64,000 bases of DNA from CAMDPA01 sp963825625 (GTDB lineage Bacteria; Pseudomonadota; Alphaproteobacteria; Rhizobiales; Hyphomicrobiaceae): contig CAWGUF010000029.1 in the NCBI GenBank assembly GCA_963825625.1, positions 62,001 through 126,000 of the forward strand, read 5' to 3'. Both the position numbers and the translations under genes were made by a program. Of this stretch, positions 46,738 through 55,095 are shown one piece after another. Each line of letters begins with the position of its first letter. The first letter of the stretch is position 1. The notes beneath the pieces were generated by a model. It was not told where the DNA came from. It was given only the letters and a program-made list of their open reading frames with translations, and ran no database searches.

Positions 46738-47861
46738 TGGCGCGCGCGCCCATCCTGCAGGAAATGGAAGCGTCCCCCGAAGCCGATCGGCTGGACGATT
46801 TTCCGCATCCACGCGATACCGCCCGGCTGTTCGGACACGATGCGGCAGAGGCGCGCATTGCTGAGACTTTCTCTCACGACAGAGTGCATCATGCCTGGCT
46901 GGTCAGCGGGCGGGAAGGCATCGGCAAGGCGACGCTGGCCTACCGCATGGCGCGCTTCCTTCTCGCCGACCCGGATCAGCGCGGAGTGGGCGAGCACGGG
47001 GCCCTGTCGGTACCCCCTAAGTCAGTCGCCGCGCGCCAGGTCCGGGCGCTGTCGCATCCCGGTTTGATGGTCATTCGGCGGGCCTGGGAGCCCAAGACCA
47101 AGCGGTTCCTGTCCTCCATATCGGTCGATGACGTCCGGCGACTGAAGGGGTTTCTCGCCCATGCCGCCGGCCCCGGCGCCTGGCGGGTCGTCATCGTCGA
47201 TCAGGCCGACGAGCTCAACGTCAATGCGGCCAATGCCGTGCTGAAATCGCTCGAGGAGCCGCCGGCTCGCACCATTTTCATCCTGCTCTCGTCCGAGCCC
47301 GGCCGGTTGCTGACCACCATCCGGTCCCGCTGCCGCCGCTTCGATCTGGCGCCGCTGTCCGAGCCTGACCTTCGCAAAGCCGCCGATCAGGCGCTTGCGG
47401 CTGCCGACCGCTCCCCGATCACCAACGAGGCGTGGCCGCAGCTGGCAGGCCTGGCCCGGGGCAGTGTCCGTCGCCTGCTTGCCCTCACCGGCTCGGAGGG
47501 CCTGGGACTGCACGAGAAAGTGGCCACGCTTTTGTCGCTGCTGCCGAAGGTCGACTGGCCGGCCGTGCACGCCATTGGCGACGAGGTATCAGGCAGCGGC
47601 AGCGAGCAGCGCTTCGAGCAGTTTTTCGATCTCCTGATGGACCGCCTCGCTGTACTCATCAGGGCCCGTGCGACGACCGCAGCCGGGGCGGACGACGACA
47701 CTGCAGCCCGGCGCCTGATCCCCGATCATGCACTTGCCACCTGGGCCGAGCTGTGGGAAACAGCGCAAACCAGGAAGGCAGAGACGCTTGCCCTCAATCT
47801 TGACCGCAAGACTCTGATCCTGGAACTCGTCGCCCGCATGCAGGCCGCGTCGCGCCAATAG
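46734..47861 (+). CDS. holB: DNA polymerase III subunit delta'
   Basis: Clamp-loader component, 375 residues from GTG 46734 or ATG 46737. N-terminal AAA+ fold: LFGHDAAEARIAETFSHDRV, HHAWLVSGREGIGKATLAYR (P-loop, GREGIGKA), VVIVDQADELNVNAANAVLK (degenerate Walker B), SLEEPPARTIFILLSSEPGR and LLTTIRSRCRRFDL, the last containing the SRC motif. Consistent with delta' and its usually inactive ATPase. It overlaps tmk by 4 bp. Confidence 0.95.
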   Translation: MMARAPILQEMEASPEADRLDDFPHPRDTARLFGHDAAEARIAETFSHDRVHHAWLVSGREGIGKATLAYRMARFLLADPDQRGVGEHGALSVPPKSVAARQVRALSHPGLMVIRRAWEPKTKRFLSSISVDDVRRLKGFLAHAAGPGAWRVVIVDQADELNVNAANAVLKSLEEPPARTIFILLSSEPGRLLTTIRSRCRRFDLAPLSEPDLRKAADQALAAADRSPITNEAWPQLAGLARGSVRRLLALTGSEGLGLHEKVATLLSLLPKVDWPAVHAIGDEVSGSGSEQRFEQFFDLLMDRLAVLIRARATTAAGADDDTAARRLIPDHALATWAELWETAQTRKAETLALNLDRKTLILELVARMQAASRQ

Positions 47862-48122
47862 AGACCAGTCTCGGCGATAAGTCTCGCGCATTGGCTCGGC
47901 CGGCAGACGTGTGGTTTCAATCCCTTGGGCGCAGGCAACAGGCATGCGCTGGCAACAGGCAGGTCATGCTTCCGATCTCCAGCTTCATCGTGGCCTCAGA
48001 TTGCGCCCGAATGTGACGCGCCGTCACCTCCGCGCTTCCCGCACGGGCAATTTCCGCCTTGCTGGTAAGCTGAAAACGAAAGCCACGCAGCCGGTCGAAC
48101 GGCGCTCGAGACGGCGGTTTCC

Positions 48123-49667
48123 ATGAGCACACGACAGAAATTCTACATCACCACGGCGATCTCCTATCCCAACGGCGTTCCCCATATCGGCCACGCCTAT
48201 GAGGCGATCGCCACCGACGCCATTGCCCGCTTCGAGCGGCTCGACGGCAAGGACGTGTTCTTCCTCACGGGCACCGACGAGCACGGCCTCAAGATGAAAC
48301 AGACGGCTGAGCGCGAAGGGTTGACCCCGCGCCAGCTCGCCGATCGCAACTCCGCCCGGTTTCGCGAGATGGCGCAGGTACTGAACCTCAGCCACGATCG
48401 CTTCATCCGCACGACCGAGGAGCAGCACTACCGATCCTCGCAGGAGTTGTGGCGCCGCATCGAGGCCAATGGCGATATCTACCTGGACGGCTACAAGGGC
48501 TGGTACTCGGTCCGCGACGAGGCCTATTACGCCGAAAGCGAGACCACCGTTGGCGCCGACGGCGTGCGCCTCGGTCCCCAAGGCACGCCGGTCGAATGGA
48601 CCGAGGAGCAAACCTACTTCTTTCGGTTGTCGGCCTATCAGGACAAGCTGCTCGCGCTTTATGACAGCGACCCCGACTACATTCTGCCGACGGAGCGGCG
48701 TAACGAGGTCGTCAGCTTCGTGAAAGGCGGGCTGCAGGATCTGTCCGTGTCCCGAACCACGCTGGATTGGGGCATTCCGGTGCCTGGCGCCGACGGCCAC
48801 GTCATGTACGTTTGGATCGACGCCCTGAACAACTACACGACCGGCGTCGGCTTCCCCGACGAGAACGACCCGAACTGGCACTACTGGCCGGCGGATGTCC
48901 ACGTCGTCGGCAAGGACATCACGCGCTTTCATTGCGTCTACTGGCAGGCGTTCCTGATGGCAGCCGGCCTTCCGGTGCCTAAGCGCGTGTTCGCCCATGG
49001 CTTCCTGTTCAACAAGGGCGAGAAGATGTCGAAGTCGGTCGGCAACGTGATCGACCCGTTCGATCTCGTGACCGCCTATGGGGTCGACCAGGTGCGCTAT
49101 TTCTTCCTGCGCGAGGTCGTGTTCGGCCAGGACGGCAGCTATGATCCCGAGCAGATCAAGAATCGCATCAACGCCGATCTGGCCAATGGGCTGGGCAATC
49201 TCGCCCAGCGCTCGCTATCGATGATTGCCCGAAACTTCGAAGGCGTGGTGCCCGCGCCCGGTCCGCTGACTGACGCCGACACGGCGATGCTGGCTGCCGC
49301 GGACGCCATCTACGGCACGGCCCGCGAGGCGATGAACCGGCAGGCCATCAAGACCTGGCTGGATGCGGTGTGGGCAGTGGTCTCGGAAGGCGACCGCTAT
49401 TTCGCGGCCCAGAAGCCGTTCGACAAGGCGCACACGCAGGAGCGGCGCGGCACGATCCTGTATGTGACAGCCGAGGTCGTGCGGCAATTGGCGCTGCTCG
49501 CCCTGCCGGTGATGCCGGCCTCGTGCGGTCGGCTGCTGGATCTTCTGGCGCAGCCCGATGACAAGCGCACGTTCGCTGCGCTGGGCGAGGCCGGCCGGCT
49601 GCAGCCGGGCCTGACATTGCCTGCGCCGCAGGGCGTATTTCCGCGCTACGTGGAGCCCAAGGCGTAG
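48123..49667 (+). CDS. metG: Methionyl-tRNA synthetase
   Basis: Class I synthetase charging tRNA-Met. 514 residues from ATG 48123. HIGH-type motif PNGVPHIGHAYEAIATDAIA, KMSKS motif NKGEKMSKSVGNVIDPFD, and DVFFLTGTDEHGLKMKQTAE. Short form without the C-terminal dimerisation/tRNA-binding domain, as is usual in this order. The linker between 47862 and 48122 shows no other gene. Confidence 0.97.
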   Translation: MSTRQKFYITTAISYPNGVPHIGHAYEAIATDAIARFERLDGKDVFFLTGTDEHGLKMKQTAEREGLTPRQLADRNSARFREMAQVLNLSHDRFIRTTEEQHYRSSQELWRRIEANGDIYLDGYKGWYSVRDEAYYAESETTVGADGVRLGPQGTPVEWTEEQTYFFRLSAYQDKLLALYDSDPDYILPTERRNEVVSFVKGGLQDLSVSRTTLDWGIPVPGADGHVMYVWIDALNNYTTGVGFPDENDPNWHYWPADVHVVGKDITRFHCVYWQAFLMAAGLPVPKRVFAHGFLFNKGEKMSKSVGNVIDPFDLVTAYGVDQVRYFFLREVVFGQDGSYDPEQIKNRINADLANGLGNLAQRSLSMIARNFEGVVPAPGPLTDADTAMLAAADAIYGTAREAMNRQAIKTWLDAVWAVVSEGDRYFAAQKPFDKAHTQERRGTILYVTAEVVRQLALLALPVMPASCGRLLDLLAQPDDKRTFAALGEAGRLQPGLTLPAPQGVFPRYVEPKA

Positions 49668-49774
49668 CCGACGGCCGCCGTCGTTGTGGTTCGTGAGCAC
49701 ACGACGGTTGTCCTGGGCATCGTGTTGGGTTAGGCGCATGTGTGCAACCTGAGAGACCCGACACCTTGCCCGGT

Positions 49775-50579
49775 ATGCTCGTCGACCATCACTGCCACCT
49801 GGATTTCCCGCAATTCGCCGAGGATCGTGCCGGCGTGATCGCCCGCGCCAAGGCTGCCGGCGTCGGCGTCATGGTCACCATCTCGACCCGCGTCAGCCAG
49901 TTGCCCACGCTGCTCCAGATCGCCGACAGCGACCCCGCCCTGTTCTGCTCGGTCGGCACCCACCCGCACAACGCTGACCAGGAGCCTGACGTTACCACCG
50001 ACGAGATCGTGCAGCTCGCTGCGCATCCCAAGATCGTTGCGATCGGCGAAGCGGGGCTCGACTACTTCTACAAGAAGAGCTCCCCGCAGGCGCAAGCCGA
50101 AGGCTTCCGCCGCCACATCCGGGCCGCGCGCGAGACCGGATTGCCACTGGAGATCCACACCCGCGATGCGGACGCAGACACCGCCCGCATCCTGGCGGAG
50201 GAGCACGCCGCCGGCGGCCCGTTCCCGGCAATCCTGCACTGCTTCACCGGTGGTGCCGAGCTGGCGCGGCGGGCAGTCGAGCTTGGACTTCTATGTCTCG
50301 TTCTCCGGTGTCGTGTCGTTCAAGAAATCCGACGCCCTACGCGCCATCGCCGCTGAGCTGCCGCTCGACCGCATTCTGGTCGAGACCGACGCGCCGTTCC
50401 TAGCGCCCGAGCCGATGCGCGGTAAGACCAACGAGCCGGCGCTTGTCGTCCACACCGCGGCCTCGGTCGCTCGCGCCCGCGGCATCAGCGCCGAACAGAT
50501 CGCGGCCGCCACGACCGCCAATTTCTTCCGGCTGTTCAAAAAGGTTCCTCGCCACCTCGCACCGGAGGCTGCCGCCTGA
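49775..50579 (+). pseudogene. tatD: TatD-family metal-dependent hydrolase (one frameshift)
   Basis: TatD/YcfH DNase family, two-metal TIM barrel. From ATG 49775: LVDHHCHLDFPQFAED (HxH metal motif), VSVGTHPHNADQ equivalent (FCSVGTHPHNA), IGEAGLDYFYKKSSPQAQAE, LPLEIHTRDADAD, AILHCFTGGAELARRAVELG. An extra C at about 50288-50290 (GGACTTCTATG versus expected GGATTCTATG) shifts the frame; YVSFSGVVSFKKSD, LVETDAPFLAPEP and NEPALVVHTAASVA follow in the third frame to TGA 50579. Corrected length about 267 residues. The stop overlaps the next start (TGATG). Confidence 0.9.
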
Positions 50580-51568
50580 TGAGCTACCGGCTGACCATCC
50601 TGGGCTGTGGCTCATCGACCGGCGTTCCGCGTGTGGGGAACGACTGGGGTAAATGCAACCCGAACAACCCGAAAAATCGGCGGCGGCGGTCCTCCGCCCT
50701 GATCGAGCGCCGGCGTGGCGGTGGCCGCGCGACCAACCTTCTCATCGATACCGGACCGGATCTGCGCGAGCAGCTGTTGTCAGCCGGCACAGAGCATATC
50801 GACGGCGTCGTCTATACCCACGATCACGCCGACCACACGCATGGCATCGATGACCTGCGCATGATTGCCTACGCAATGAAGCGGCGCGTCGACGTCTGGC
50901 TCGATGCCCCGACCAAGGCCAGCGTCGTCTCGCGCTTCGAGTACTGCTTCCGCATGCCGGAGGGCCGCAACTATCCGCCGATCCTGACCGCACACGACAT
51001 CGAGCCCGGAACGCCGATCCAGATTCATGGCGAAGGCGGTGTGATCGAGACACTGCCCGTCCTGCAGCAGCACGGCGATATCGATTCGCTTGGCTTTCGC
51101 GTCGGCGCCGTCGCCTATTCACCGGACATCAGCGGGCTTCCCGATGCCTCTGTTCCGCTGCTGGAGGGCCTTGACGTGTGGATCGTCGACGCGCTGCGCT
51201 ACACGCCACATCCCAGTCATTGGTCCGTCGGCCAGGCGCTGGAATGGATCGAGCGCCTGAAGCCCAAGCGCGCCATCCTCACCCACCTGCACATCGATCT
51301 CGATTACGACAAGCTCAAGCGCGAGCTGCCGCCCCACGTCGAGCCCGCGTATGATGGCATGGTGGTGGAGATCGGCTCAGATGCGCGCCGATGCTCGCCG
51401 CCGAAAGGTCGAGGAGCATCTGGTCGGAGGTCGCGCCGTGGCGGTCGCGCACGATCAGGATGGCATCGTGCTCGTCGGTCGAAAGCCCCGGCTTCTTGGC
51501 CTTTCCACCGCGTTTGCGGGGAGCGCGGCCGACGATGCGACGCGAACCCTTGGCCGACTTCAGGATGA
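50579..51568 (+). CDS. MBL-fold metallo-hydrolase, C-terminally extended into an IS remnant
   Basis: PhnP/RNase Z-like metallo-hydrolase that follows tatD in many alphaproteobacteria. Core: LTILGCGSSTGVPRVG, LLIDTGPDLREQLLSAG, GVVYTHDHADHTHGIDDLRM (HxHxDH), LPVLQQHGDIDSLGFRVGAV and AILTHLHIDLDYDKL. Family homology ends at AYDGMVVE (about 51370). The natural stop appears lost, and the frame then runs 65 codons (SDARRCSPPKGRGAS...) through DNA that, on the other strand, encodes the DDE part of an IS1595-type transposase. An insertion probably replaced the native 3' end. The catalytic domain should be intact. Confidence 0.85.
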   Translation: MSYRLTILGCGSSTGVPRVGNDWGKCNPNNPKNRRRRSSALIERRRGGGRATNLLIDTGPDLREQLLSAGTEHIDGVVYTHDHADHTHGIDDLRMIAYAMKRRVDVWLDAPTKASVVSRFEYCFRMPEGRNYPPILTAHDIEPGTPIQIHGEGGVIETLPVLQQHGDIDSLGFRVGAVAYSPDISGLPDASVPLLEGLDVWIVDALRYTPHPSHWSVGQALEWIERLKPKRAILTHLHIDLDYDKLKRELPPHVEPAYDGMVVEIGSDARRCSPPKGRGASGRRSRRGGRARSGWHRARRSKAPASWPFHRVCGERGRRCDANPWPTSG

Positions 51569-51915
51569 AGGTCTCGTCTGCTTCGACGATGCCCGCGACT
51601 GCGCTCGCCTTCTTCGACTGCGCTGACGCGAGAAAGCGGTGCCGCCAGCGGAACGATGTCTCGAGATGGATGTCGTTCTGTGCTGCCGCTTTCCGGAGGC
51701 TCACGCCATCGACCAGCGATCGAGCATAGCCGAGCCACTTCTCACGCAGGCGTAGACCGCTGAGCGGCGTGCCGGTCAGCGCATTGAACGTGCGGTCGCA
51801 GGCCTTGCACATGTAGCGCTTGAGCCCCGATGCCTGGCCCCAGGGCCGGAACTCGCAACTGCCACAGTGACTTTTGAGACGTAGGGAAGTGCGTGGTCAC
51901 GATGTGGCCGACGGT
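51378..51915 (-). pseudogene. IS1595-family (ISXO2-like) transposase fragment
   Basis: Minus-strand coding remnant. The zinc-ribbon N-terminus CGSCEFRPWGQASGLKRYMC (about 51870-51815) and CKACDRTFNALTGTPLSGLR are followed by helix-turn-helix LRKAAAQNDIHLETSFRWRH and the first catalytic Asp context AGIVEADETFILKSAKGSRR. The remainder of the DDE domain stops after DQMLLDLSAAS (about 51380), at the junction with the MBL gene. Coding past SAASIGAHL is not transposase-like. The catalytic core is therefore incomplete and the element dead. I could not define terminal inverted repeats or a target duplication. Confidence 0.8.
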
Positions 51916-52026
51916 ACCATGTTTCGGCTCGGCTTCGCCAAGGGCCGCCTGCGCCCGCAGGCTTGGCGCGTACACTGATCCGCGAATTCGACTCAGACGT
52001 TCGAACTGGTTGCTGGACGAGATGTG

Positions 52027-52938
52027 TCACCCCCCGCCCTTGCCCCGCTTCGCCTCCTCGCGCGCGATGTAGAGCGTGCTCGCAACGATGATGGCGCCGC
52101 CGGCGATGGTCCACGGATCGACGATCTCGCTGAACAGGAAATAGCCGATCAGGCCCGCATAGATCAGGCGCACGTACTCGAACGGGCCCACCGCGTTCGC
52201 TTCGCCCGCGGAGAACGCGCGCACGAAGCAGATCATGCCCAGCGTCTGCCCCAACCCGATGATGAGCAGCAGCACCCACTCGATTCCCACCGGCGTCGTC
52301 CACACCCAGATTGCCGGCCCCAGCAGCAGCAGAATACCGCCGATATGGTAGTAGAACAGAATGCGGTTGGGCGGCTCGGTCGGCGCCATGATGCGGATCA
52401 GGATGTTGGCCATCGCCATCGATAGTGCCGCGCCGATCGCCACCAGCGCATAAGGATCGATCGAGCCGGAGCCTGGCCGCATCATCACCACCACGCCGGC
52501 AAATCCGACCGCCGTCGCCACCCACCGCTTGGCGGACACCAGCTCCGACAACAGCACCACCGCAATCACCGTCGTGAACAGCGGCTTGGAGAACCAGAAC
52601 GCGGTCGCATCGGCGAGCTTCAGGTGGATCAGCGACATGAAGACGCCGGTCTGCCCGACCGTGGCGAGGAACAGCCGCGCAAGATGCACGCCCGGCCGCC
52701 GCGTCCGCAGCGCCGGCAGCCCCATGTGCAAGAACACCGGCGCGAGCACGATGAAACCGATGACATAGCGGAAGAAGCTCAGCTCGAACGGATGTATCCG
52801 GCTGCCGAGCATCTTCACCACGCCGTCGGTCAGCGCCAGCATCAGCGTGCCCGCCGAGATCCAGATGATGCCGCGCAGGTTCCCCGACAGGGCAAGCCAG
52901 CGATCGGAGAAACTGGCGGCGGTCGCTGGCTGGCTCAC
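52027..52938 (-). CDS. EamA/DMT-family transporter
   Basis: 303 residues from GTG 52938 (VSQPATAASF; the longer frame to 53037 overlaps the DapA-like gene). Ten predicted transmembrane helices in two EamA repeats, for example IIWISAGTLMLALTDGVVKM, FFRYVIGFIVLAPVFLHMGL, WVATAVGFAGVVVMMRPGSG, WVLLLIIGLGQTLGMICFVR and GLIGYFLFSEIVDPWTIAGG. Inner-membrane exporter or permease of small metabolites; substrate unknown. It is just downstream of, and on the same strand as, the DapA-like gene and a second EamA gene. Confidence 0.9.
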   Translation of the reverse strand: MSQPATAASFSDRWLALSGNLRGIIWISAGTLMLALTDGVVKMLGSRIHPFELSFFRYVIGFIVLAPVFLHMGLPALRTRRPGVHLARLFLATVGQTGVFMSLIHLKLADATAFWFSKPLFTTVIAVVLLSELVSAKRWVATAVGFAGVVVMMRPGSGSIDPYALVAIGAALSMAMANILIRIMAPTEPPNRILFYYHIGGILLLLGPAIWVWTTPVGIEWVLLLIIGLGQTLGMICFVRAFSAGEANAVGPFEYVRLIYAGLIGYFLFSEIVDPWTIAGGAIIVASTLYIAREEAKRGKGGG

Positions 52939-52960
52939 GTGCGTGCCATCGCTGAAGGGA

Positions 52961-53981
52961 TCATGCCGGATTGCGGCTCTCGAAGAACTTGGCTGGCGTC
53001 GCCGTCTCAGGACCCAGCTCGTAGCCGGCCCGCACAAGCGCCTCGCGCAGCGTGCGCATCTGGTTGTCGTTGAGCTTCATCACCGGCTGGCGCATCGGTC
53101 CGCCGTTGTAGCCCTGCAGCCAGGCCTGATACTTCCACAGGTAGCGGTGGATGAAGTTGGCGCCGCCGAACGTCGCCTGTACGGCGACGCGCGCCTGCCG
53201 CGCCGGGTTGATCTTCCAGTAGAGCTCCATCGCGGCCTCGTACTTGCCGTCGAGCAGCAGCCCGAGCATTTGCGGGATCGACGGCCCCCACCACTCGTAG
53301 TTCGACGTGCCCATCCACTGCATGCCGAACATCTCGACCGTGAGCGGAGCGTGCGCCTCCAGCGGGTCTGAGAACAGGACGCGCTTGCCCTTGATCATTT
53401 TCCAGAACTCGTAGTCGCCCGCGATACCCGGCCGCCCCACCTCGTACTTGCACGCCACCACGTTCTCCAGGTCTGCAGCACGCGCCAGCACCTTCGGCGG
53501 ATAGCCCGAAGTATGTAGCCGGCCGAAGTTCCAGTGGCTGGCTGCAAACAGGCAGGTCGGCCAGCTTGGTGCGGTCGCACACGTAGGCGAGGTAGTCGTA
53601 GACCTGGTCCTCGCTGGATGGATAGAACGAGTTGGGGTGGCCGAGCAGCAGGCCTTCGACGCCGACACTCTCGGCCGCCTTCGCCATCTCGACGATGTCG
53701 TCAGGCGTGTCGAATGTGCCGTGCATCAGGAAGTTGTGCTTGCCCTTGGCCTCGTCGACCGCGATTTCCATGAAGCGGATGTATTCGTCCCGCGTCGTCG
53801 CGCATTCGGAGACGAGCAGCGTGCCCCAGAATCCGTGCTCGATGTTCTTGCGCACGTCGTGTCTGATCCCGGCCTCGTTCAGTCCTTTGAGGTCGGACGT
53901 GAAGCTCGGCAGGATGACGTTGCAAGCGCCTTTCCAGGTCGCGAGCGCGTGCTCTTTCGCTGTCGCGCGGGTGTAGTTCAT
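52961..53981 (-). pseudogene. Dihydrodipicolinate synthase (DapA)-family aldolase, one frameshift
   Basis: Class I aldolase of the DapA/NAL superfamily. ATG 53981: ACNVILPSFTSDLKGLNEAG, IEHGFWGTLLVSECATTRDE (the usual GTTGE-type motif is replaced by LVSECATT), FLMHGTFDTPDDIVEMAKAA, VEGLLLGHPNSFYPSSEDQV. A frame change near 53540 (LADLPVC / LFAASHWNFGRL) precedes ENVVACKYEVG, where Lys is the Schiff-base residue, and then MQWMGTSNYEWWG. Corrected length about 340 residues, longer than DapA (about 290), so it is a lyase paralogue and probably not the lysine-biosynthetic enzyme. Confidence 0.85.
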
Positions 53982-54017
53982 GGTCTGTGCTCCTGAGATC
54001 CGGTATTCCAATGCAAC

Positions 54018-54908
54018 CTAGCCGCTGCCGTCAGGCTTGGCATCAGCCTTCTTTCGCGTCTCGCGCCAGCCCATGTAGATGCCCGCCGCGATCAGCACCG
54101 CCGCGCCGACGTAGGTGTAGGTGTCCGGCAGCCGGGCCGAAACGAAGAAGTCGAGCATGCTGGCCCCGACCAGCTGCCAGTACATGAATGGTGATACGAT
54201 GCCGGCCGGCGCATAGCTCATCGCCTTGGCGATGAAATAGTGACCGAGCCCACCGAACACGCCCGGCCCCATCAACATGGCGACATCGACCCAGGTGTCC
54301 GGCGTCTTCCATCTGAACAGCATGACGACGGAGAGGATCAGCGTTGCCGGCAGCGCACTGTAGACCGCCGATGTCTCCGGCGAGTCGTTCGACGACACTT
54401 TGCGCGTCAGCACCTGATAGAAGCCGTACCAGAATGCGCTGCCGATGACGAACAGCGAAGCCCAATGGAACACATCGCTGCCGGGCCGGATGATGATCAG
54501 AACGCCCATGAAGCCGACAATCAACGTAAATAGCCGCTGCAACCCGAACCGCTCGCCCAGCATCGGCCACGCCAGTGCCGTCACGAAGAACGGCGTTGTG
54601 AAGCTAATCGCGGTCGATTGCGCCAGCGGCATGAATTTCACCGCCACGAAATACATCGTGGTGGCGCCGAATTGGGCGAGCCCCCGGCCCAATTGAGCGA
54701 TGGGCTGGTTGGTGAAGAAGATCGACAGCCCGCGCCGCGGCATGAACATCACCAGCATGAGCACCGTTTGCATCGTGACGCGCGCCCATACGATCTGATC
54801 GGACTCGTAGCGTTCCGATAACAGCTGCACCAGCTTGCCCATGAACGGGAACATCGTCACCGCCGCCATCATGAACAGGATGCCAAGCAGCGGCCGGTTT
54901 TGTCGCAT
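54018..54908 (-). CDS. EamA/DMT-family transporter
   Basis: 296 residues from ATG 54908. Two EamA repeats with about ten membrane helices: PLLGILFMMAAVTMFPFMGK, VWARVTMQTVLMLVMFMPRR, LAQSTAISFTTPFFVTALAW, LFTLIVGFMGVLIIIRPGSD, FGGLGHYFIAKAMSYAPAGI, YVGAAVLIAAGIYMGWRETR. Related to, but distinct from, the EamA gene at 52027-52938. Both flank a DapA-like lyase, suggesting a shared transport/catabolic role, which is inference only. Confidence 0.9.
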   Translation of the reverse strand: MRQNRPLLGILFMMAAVTMFPFMGKLVQLLSERYESDQIVWARVTMQTVLMLVMFMPRRGLSIFFTNQPIAQLGRGLAQFGATTMYFVAVKFMPLAQSTAISFTTPFFVTALAWPMLGERFGLQRLFTLIVGFMGVLIIIRPGSDVFHWASLFVIGSAFWYGFYQVLTRKVSSNDSPETSAVYSALPATLILSVVMLFRWKTPDTWVDVAMLMGPGVFGGLGHYFIAKAMSYAPAGIVSPFMYWQLVGASMLDFFVSARLPDTYTYVGAAVLIAAGIYMGWRETRKKADAKPDGSG

Positions 54909-55095
54909 GTGGGGTTGGTGCTCGCACTGAGGTCAGGTTCGCGATGATAGGACGTCTGGAACGGAAAGGCGAGTAGCCGACCCCGCCTTTAACGGCCTGA
55001 CCAGCGGAGCCGGATCGCGACCGCCTTTGCCTAGAGCCCAGAGTTGGCTAAACAGGGCGGGACGTCGAAACCGCGTGCCTGGAAGGACCCCGCCC

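Noticed and set aside
50280..50295. Programmed frameshift in tatD
   Set aside because: One extra C in a non-slippery context (GGACTTCTATG); removing it restores the conserved FYVSFSGVVSF motif, so an indel is more likely.
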